Source: JASFRI01 sp050115015
Lineage (GTDB): Bacteria > Acidobacteriota > Polarisedimenticolia > CBDVAL01
NCBI GenBank assembly: GCA_050115015.1
Contig: JASFRI010000176.1
Span: 1-8,521 of the forward strand
Direction of reading: 5' to 3'
DNA length: 8,521 nucleotides
Shown in pieces: positions 6,258 through 8,521 of this stretch. A program made the translations under genes and the position numbers. Numbering within the stretch: the stretch's first letter is position 1; every line of letters begins with the position of its first letter. Below the pieces are notes generated by a model that was not told the origin of the DNA, made no database searches, and was given only the letters and a program-made list of their open reading frames with translations.

Positions 6258-7115
6258 TCAGTCGCGCACGGACGAGCGCTGGGAGGTCTCCTCCCGGCCG
6301 GACGCCGACCGCCAGCTCCCGTCCCTTCCGGCATCATGATAGGTGCCGGACTCGAAGTCATACAGGCGCGGCGCGCCGAGACCGTCCCAGGCGGCCCACC
6401 GGATCAGGCGTCCCGCCTCCCGGCGAGCCTCTCGCACGAAGCGGTTCTCGCGACGGAGGCTTGGCCCGGGTCCCTCCCGAGGGTCTCCATGTACCTCGAG
6501 ACGGTCCATGGGGCTCGCCAGCAGGCCCAGGTGTCCCGTCGCCAGCTCGACCCGTTCGCCGGTGAAGGTCACGTCGACCGTGACCTGGCCGTCGGAAACC
6601 GCCACCGCGGTCGAACCCTCCTCCAGGATCACGCTGAAGGCCCCACCGGGGGCGGTGATCACGAGGTGGGGGCTCACGACCTGGAAGCGGCGGTTCGCCC
6701 CGGGACGGACCTCGTAGAGCGCGTTGCCCTCCTGATGTCGTAGCTTCACCTCCTCCCGGGACAGCGCCTCCAGCGCGACCTCCGTCGCGGCGTCGAGCTG
6801 GATCACATCCTCCTCCCGGATGAGGGCCGCGTGACCCTTGGGTCCGGTCCGGAGCGCCCTCTCCTCGGTCAGCTCGAAGCCGCGTCGCACGCGCTGCCAG
6901 GGCTTACCGGGAGTCCGCAGGTCTCGCGCGTCGACGCGTCCCGCGATGCCGCGGACGACGAAGGGCGCAGGGGGGATGGAAACCAGCGCGCCCCCGGAGA
7001 CCGACGCTTCGAGCGCCGCGGCCCGCAGCCCCGGCTCCGGCCGGGCGGAGGCGATGACCGTCGCCAGGGCGGCGACGAAGACGAGTCGGTAGAGGACGTG
7101 CTTCGGGATCCGCAT
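6258..7115 (-). CDS. exported FecR-domain protein
   Basis: A 285-residue protein with a hydrophobic N-terminal segment, VLYRLVFVAALATVIASA (7-24), that is a signal peptide or anchor. Residues about 55-185 form a FecR domain: GRVDAR (59-64), then WQRVRRGFELTEERALRTGPKGHAALI in the usual order of G-W-x-V-x-x-G and R-T-G-x-x-(G/S)-x-A, an IQLDAATEVAL strand, and FQVVSPHLVITAPGGAFSV (144-162) as the hallmark second half. FecR domains in this architecture are periplasmic and of mostly unknown ligand. The FecR-FecI iron pathway cannot be assumed, since no FecI sigma or TonB receptor is present. The C-terminal 75 residues (210-285) are charged and Arg/Glu/Ser-rich with no recognised domain. I chose the ATG at 7113-7115: AAAGG lies 8 nt upstream and the signal peptide begins there. 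The in-frame ATG at 7140-7142 has no ribosome binding site. The gene faces msrB tail to tail and is preceded by an AT-rich promoter-like island. Confidence 0.88.
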   Translation of the reverse strand: MRIPKHVLYRLVFVAALATVIASARPEPGLRAAALEASVSGGALVSIPPAPFVVRGIAGRVDARDLRTPGKPWQRVRRGFELTEERALRTGPKGHAALIREEDVIQLDAATEVALEALSREEVKLRHQEGNALYEVRPGANRRFQVVSPHLVITAPGGAFSVILEEGSTAVAVSDGQVTVDVTFTGERVELATGHLGLLASPMDRLEVHGDPREGPGPSLRRENRFVREARREAGRLIRWAAWDGLGAPRLYDFESGTYHDAGRDGSWRSASGREETSQRSSVRD

Positions 7116-7156
7116 GCCCGGGGCCTTTCTCCGACAAGCCATCCGGCGGCTTATGG

Positions 7157-7208
7157 AATATACAAAATCATCTTTTTGTATAGATATGCGTTCCCGGGGT
7201 CTTGTCAA
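7157..7208 (-). promoter_or_regulatory. AT-rich promoter and operator-like inverted repeat before the FecR gene
   Basis: This stretch is AT-rich in a strongly GC-rich region. Reading the minus strand, a perfect -35 consensus TTGACA occupies 7208 to 7203. A perfect 9-bp inverted repeat follows: TATACAAAA (7182 to 7174) and TTTTGTATA (7167 to 7159), with a 6-nt spacer. Candidate -10 boxes overlap it: TATACA (7182 to 7177, spacer 20) and TATATT (7162 to 7157, five of six matches but far from TTGACA). An ATCTAT hexamer at the ideal 17-nt spacing is poor. The repeat overlapping -10 positions suggests a repressor site or a 5' leader hairpin for the FecR gene starting at 7115; the regulator is unknown. 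Confidence 0.5.
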
Positions 7209-7436
7209 CCTCCCGATCTGTCCCGTCCGTGGCGAGCTTCCTCGCGCTCGGGGCGGAGTGGTGTCCGGGATCCATGCACCGGCCCGGCGGGAGCCGGACA
7301 GGGGATCTCCCGGAGTCTCCACCACCTGCCCATTCGAAGGGTGGAACCCCACCGCGGCGACTGGACATGCCGGGAGCCCGGGTGGCGGCAGGTCGTGAAC
7401 GGTCCGGGATGGGGGTGGGTTGGGGAGAGAGACAGA
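7209..7436. other. intergenic stretch with no recognised gene
   Basis: This is the main part of the 365-bp gap between the FecR gene and the tricorn-type gene. I looked for tRNA, SRP RNA and other small RNA patterns and saw none; an ATTCGAAGG near 7332 resembles a T-loop, but no arms pair around it. The open frames through it are Pro/Arg/Gly-rich and do not look like protein. A T-rich element and the terminator flank it at either side. Confidence 0.5.
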
Positions 7437-7462
7437 GGGGCGGCCCCGGACGGGGCCGCCCC
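7437..7462 (-). terminator. intrinsic terminator of the tricorn-type protease gene
   Basis: GGGGCGGCCCC (7437-7447) and its exact complement (7452-7462) form an 11-bp perfect GC stem with a 4-nt loop (GGAC), 18 bp past the stop codon of the leftward gene ending at 7481. On the minus strand the stem is followed by TCTGTCTCTCTC, a pyrimidine run with several T residues, which fits a weak U-tract. It is the best terminator in the window. Confidence 0.75.
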
Positions 7463-7480
7463 GCGCCGCGACGGCGGCGA

Positions 7481-8521
7481 TCAGCGGGTCTTCACGGGAT
7501 CCGCGGGCCGCTCCGGCAGGTGCATCGGGTGCTCCCGGATGGCCTTCATCACCTCCTCGATCCCGCGCTCGAGCTGCGGGTCCCGGCCCTCCAGCACGGA
7601 ACGCGGGTCGTTCCAGACCTCGATGTCCGGATCCACCCCGTGTCCCTCGATCACCCAGTTCCCCTCCGCGTCGTTCGTGCCGGACAGGGGCACGTAGACC
7701 TGGCCCCCGTCCAGCAGCGGGCCGCGCCCGGAGATCCCGACCACGCCGCCCCACGTGCGCACGCCGATGAGCGGGCCGAGGCCGGCCTCGCGGAAGTAGT
7801 ACGGGAAGATGTCCCCGTCGGAGGCGGAGGTCTCGTTGATCAGGCAGACGAGATGGCCATGGAACACCGTGCCCGGATAGGTGGACGGGTCGTCGCTGCC
7901 GCTTCCGAAGCGCGTGCCCAGCAGCTTCGTGTCGAGCCGCTCGAGGATCCACTGGGAGACGTTCCCGCCGCCGTTCGACCGCACGTCCACGACCATCCCC
8001 TCCTTGCGGATCTGCGGGTAGAACCACTTCTGGAACTCGTAGATCCCGGAACTGCCCATGTCGGGGAGGTGCATGTACCCGACACGGCCGTCGGTGGCCG
8101 CGGAGACCTTGCGCTGGTTCTCCAGCACCCAGTCCAGGTAGAGCAGACGCTGCTCGCTGAAGATCGGCTCGTAGACGACCTCCCGGGCCCCCTCCGTGGA
8201 AGGACGGTCGTTGAGGGTCAGGCTGACTGGATCCGTCTTGTGCTGCAGGAGGCGGTAGGGGTTATCCGTGCCGAGGAGCTCCTCGCCGTCGATGGCCAGC
8301 ACGTAGTCGCCCTCCCGGGCGTCCACGCCCACCGCGGTCAGCGGGGCGCGATACTCGGTCTCCTCGTTCTGCCCCTGCAGGATCCGGGCGATGCGATAGC
8401 GCCCCGAGCCCGGATCCAGCTCGAACCGCGCGCCCGGGAGGGCCACCCGCGGCCGCTCGGGGATCTCGAAGTCGCCTCCCTGGATGTAGGCGTGTCCGAC
8501 GCTGAGCTCCGCGATCATCTC
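7481..8521 (-). CDS. C-terminal part of a tricorn-type S41 peptidase (5' end outside the window)
   Basis: The last 346 or so residues of a tricorn-like protease; the first part lies beyond the right edge. Counting from the first in-window Met (8516-8518), a C1-like segment ELSVGHAYIQGGDF (4-17) contains the likely catalytic His9. A PDZ-like domain covers about residues 60-105 (VGVDAREGDYVLAIDGEELL). The S41/C2 domain has VDVRSNGGGN (177-186), the nucleophile motif SASDGD with Ser233, and WVIEGHGVDPDIEV with likely Glu291, which corresponds to the Glu of the family's tetrad. The tail PERPADPVKTR resembles the end of known relatives. Tricorn enzymes are large cytoplasmic peptidases with two beta-propellers that trim peptides from the proteasome or other proteases. 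The propellers and start codon cannot be seen. The Ser that precedes the catalytic His in the archaeal enzyme is Gly here. It stops at TGA (7481-7483) before a terminator hairpin. Confidence in the family is high. Confidence 0.92.
   Translation of the reverse strand, partial: EMIAELSVGHAYIQGGDFEIPERPRVALPGARFELDPGSGRYRIARILQGQNEETEYRAPLTAVGVDAREGDYVLAIDGEELLGTDNPYRLLQHKTDPVSLTLNDRPSTEGAREVVYEPIFSEQRLLYLDWVLENQRKVSAATDGRVGYMHLPDMGSSGIYEFQKWFYPQIRKEGMVVDVRSNGGGNVSQWILERLDTKLLGTRFGSGSDDPSTYPGTVFHGHLVCLINETSASDGDIFPYYFREAGLGPLIGVRTWGGVVGISGRGPLLDGGQVYVPLSGTNDAEGNWVIEGHGVDPDIEVWNDPRSVLEGRDPQLERGIEEVMKAIREHPMHLPERPADPVKTR

Noticed and set aside
7320..7345. A T-loop-like ATTCGAAGG that could hint at a tRNA
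   Set aside because: Flanking arms do not pair as a 5-bp T-stem on either strand, and no acceptor or anticodon arm could be drawn.
7116..8027. Upstream extension of the FecR frame towards the right
   Set aside because: It crosses the promoter region and the tricorn coding sequence on the same strand in another frame. The signal peptide places the start at 7115.

Overview
The window is very GC-rich DNA (roughly 70% by eye, not counted) with GTG and TTG starts. It carries families that together suggest a soil- or sediment-type bacterium of the Acidobacteriota, Gemmatimonadota or Eisenbacteria kind. These are a Ser/Thr kinase fused to a TolB/PD40 propeller, a tricorn-type protease, a DUF5117/DUF4953-type zinc metalloprotease fragment, a FecR-domain protein and an RsbW-like ATPase. 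The phylum is an inference from this gene mix. No phylogenetic marker gene is present.

Layout. Positions 1-129 hold no secure gene. Two leftward units follow: a small unrecognised protein (130-387, GTG start) and, upstream of it, a 3' remnant of a zinc metalloprotease (501-1100) that keeps about 199 C-terminal residues and has lost its catalytic part. A perfect 8-bp hairpin (479-499) lies just after the remnant's stop codon. A rightward block runs from 1254 to 6248: a cNMP-fold/PAS-like sensor histidine kinase, a membrane Ser/Thr kinase with about 11 PD40 repeats, a small GHKL ATPase of the RsbW/SpoIIAB type, and methionine sulfoxide reductase B. A leftward block follows: a FecR-domain exported protein (6258-7115, convergent with msrB, 9-bp gap) and the 3' half of a tricorn-type protease (7481 to beyond the right edge). 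They are separated by a 365-bp gap with a strong terminator hairpin and an AT-rich promoter/operator-like island.

How the genes may work together. Three kinase-type signalling proteins sit side by side: a His kinase, a Ser/Thr kinase and an anti-sigma-type kinase. No response regulator, sigma factor or anti-sigma antagonist is visible, so their outputs must lie elsewhere. The RsbW-like gene and msrB are 15 bp apart and probably cotranscribed, which hints at a stress or oxidative-damage link. FecR-domain and tricorn-like proteins point to envelope function and peptide turnover. I see no CRISPR array, tRNA, rRNA, insertion sequence or phage gene. The window looks mostly ordinary. The points most worth a second look are the truncated metalloprotease, the degenerate cNMP domain on the histidine kinase, the kinase cluster without partners, and the AT-rich inverted repeat in front of the FecR gene.
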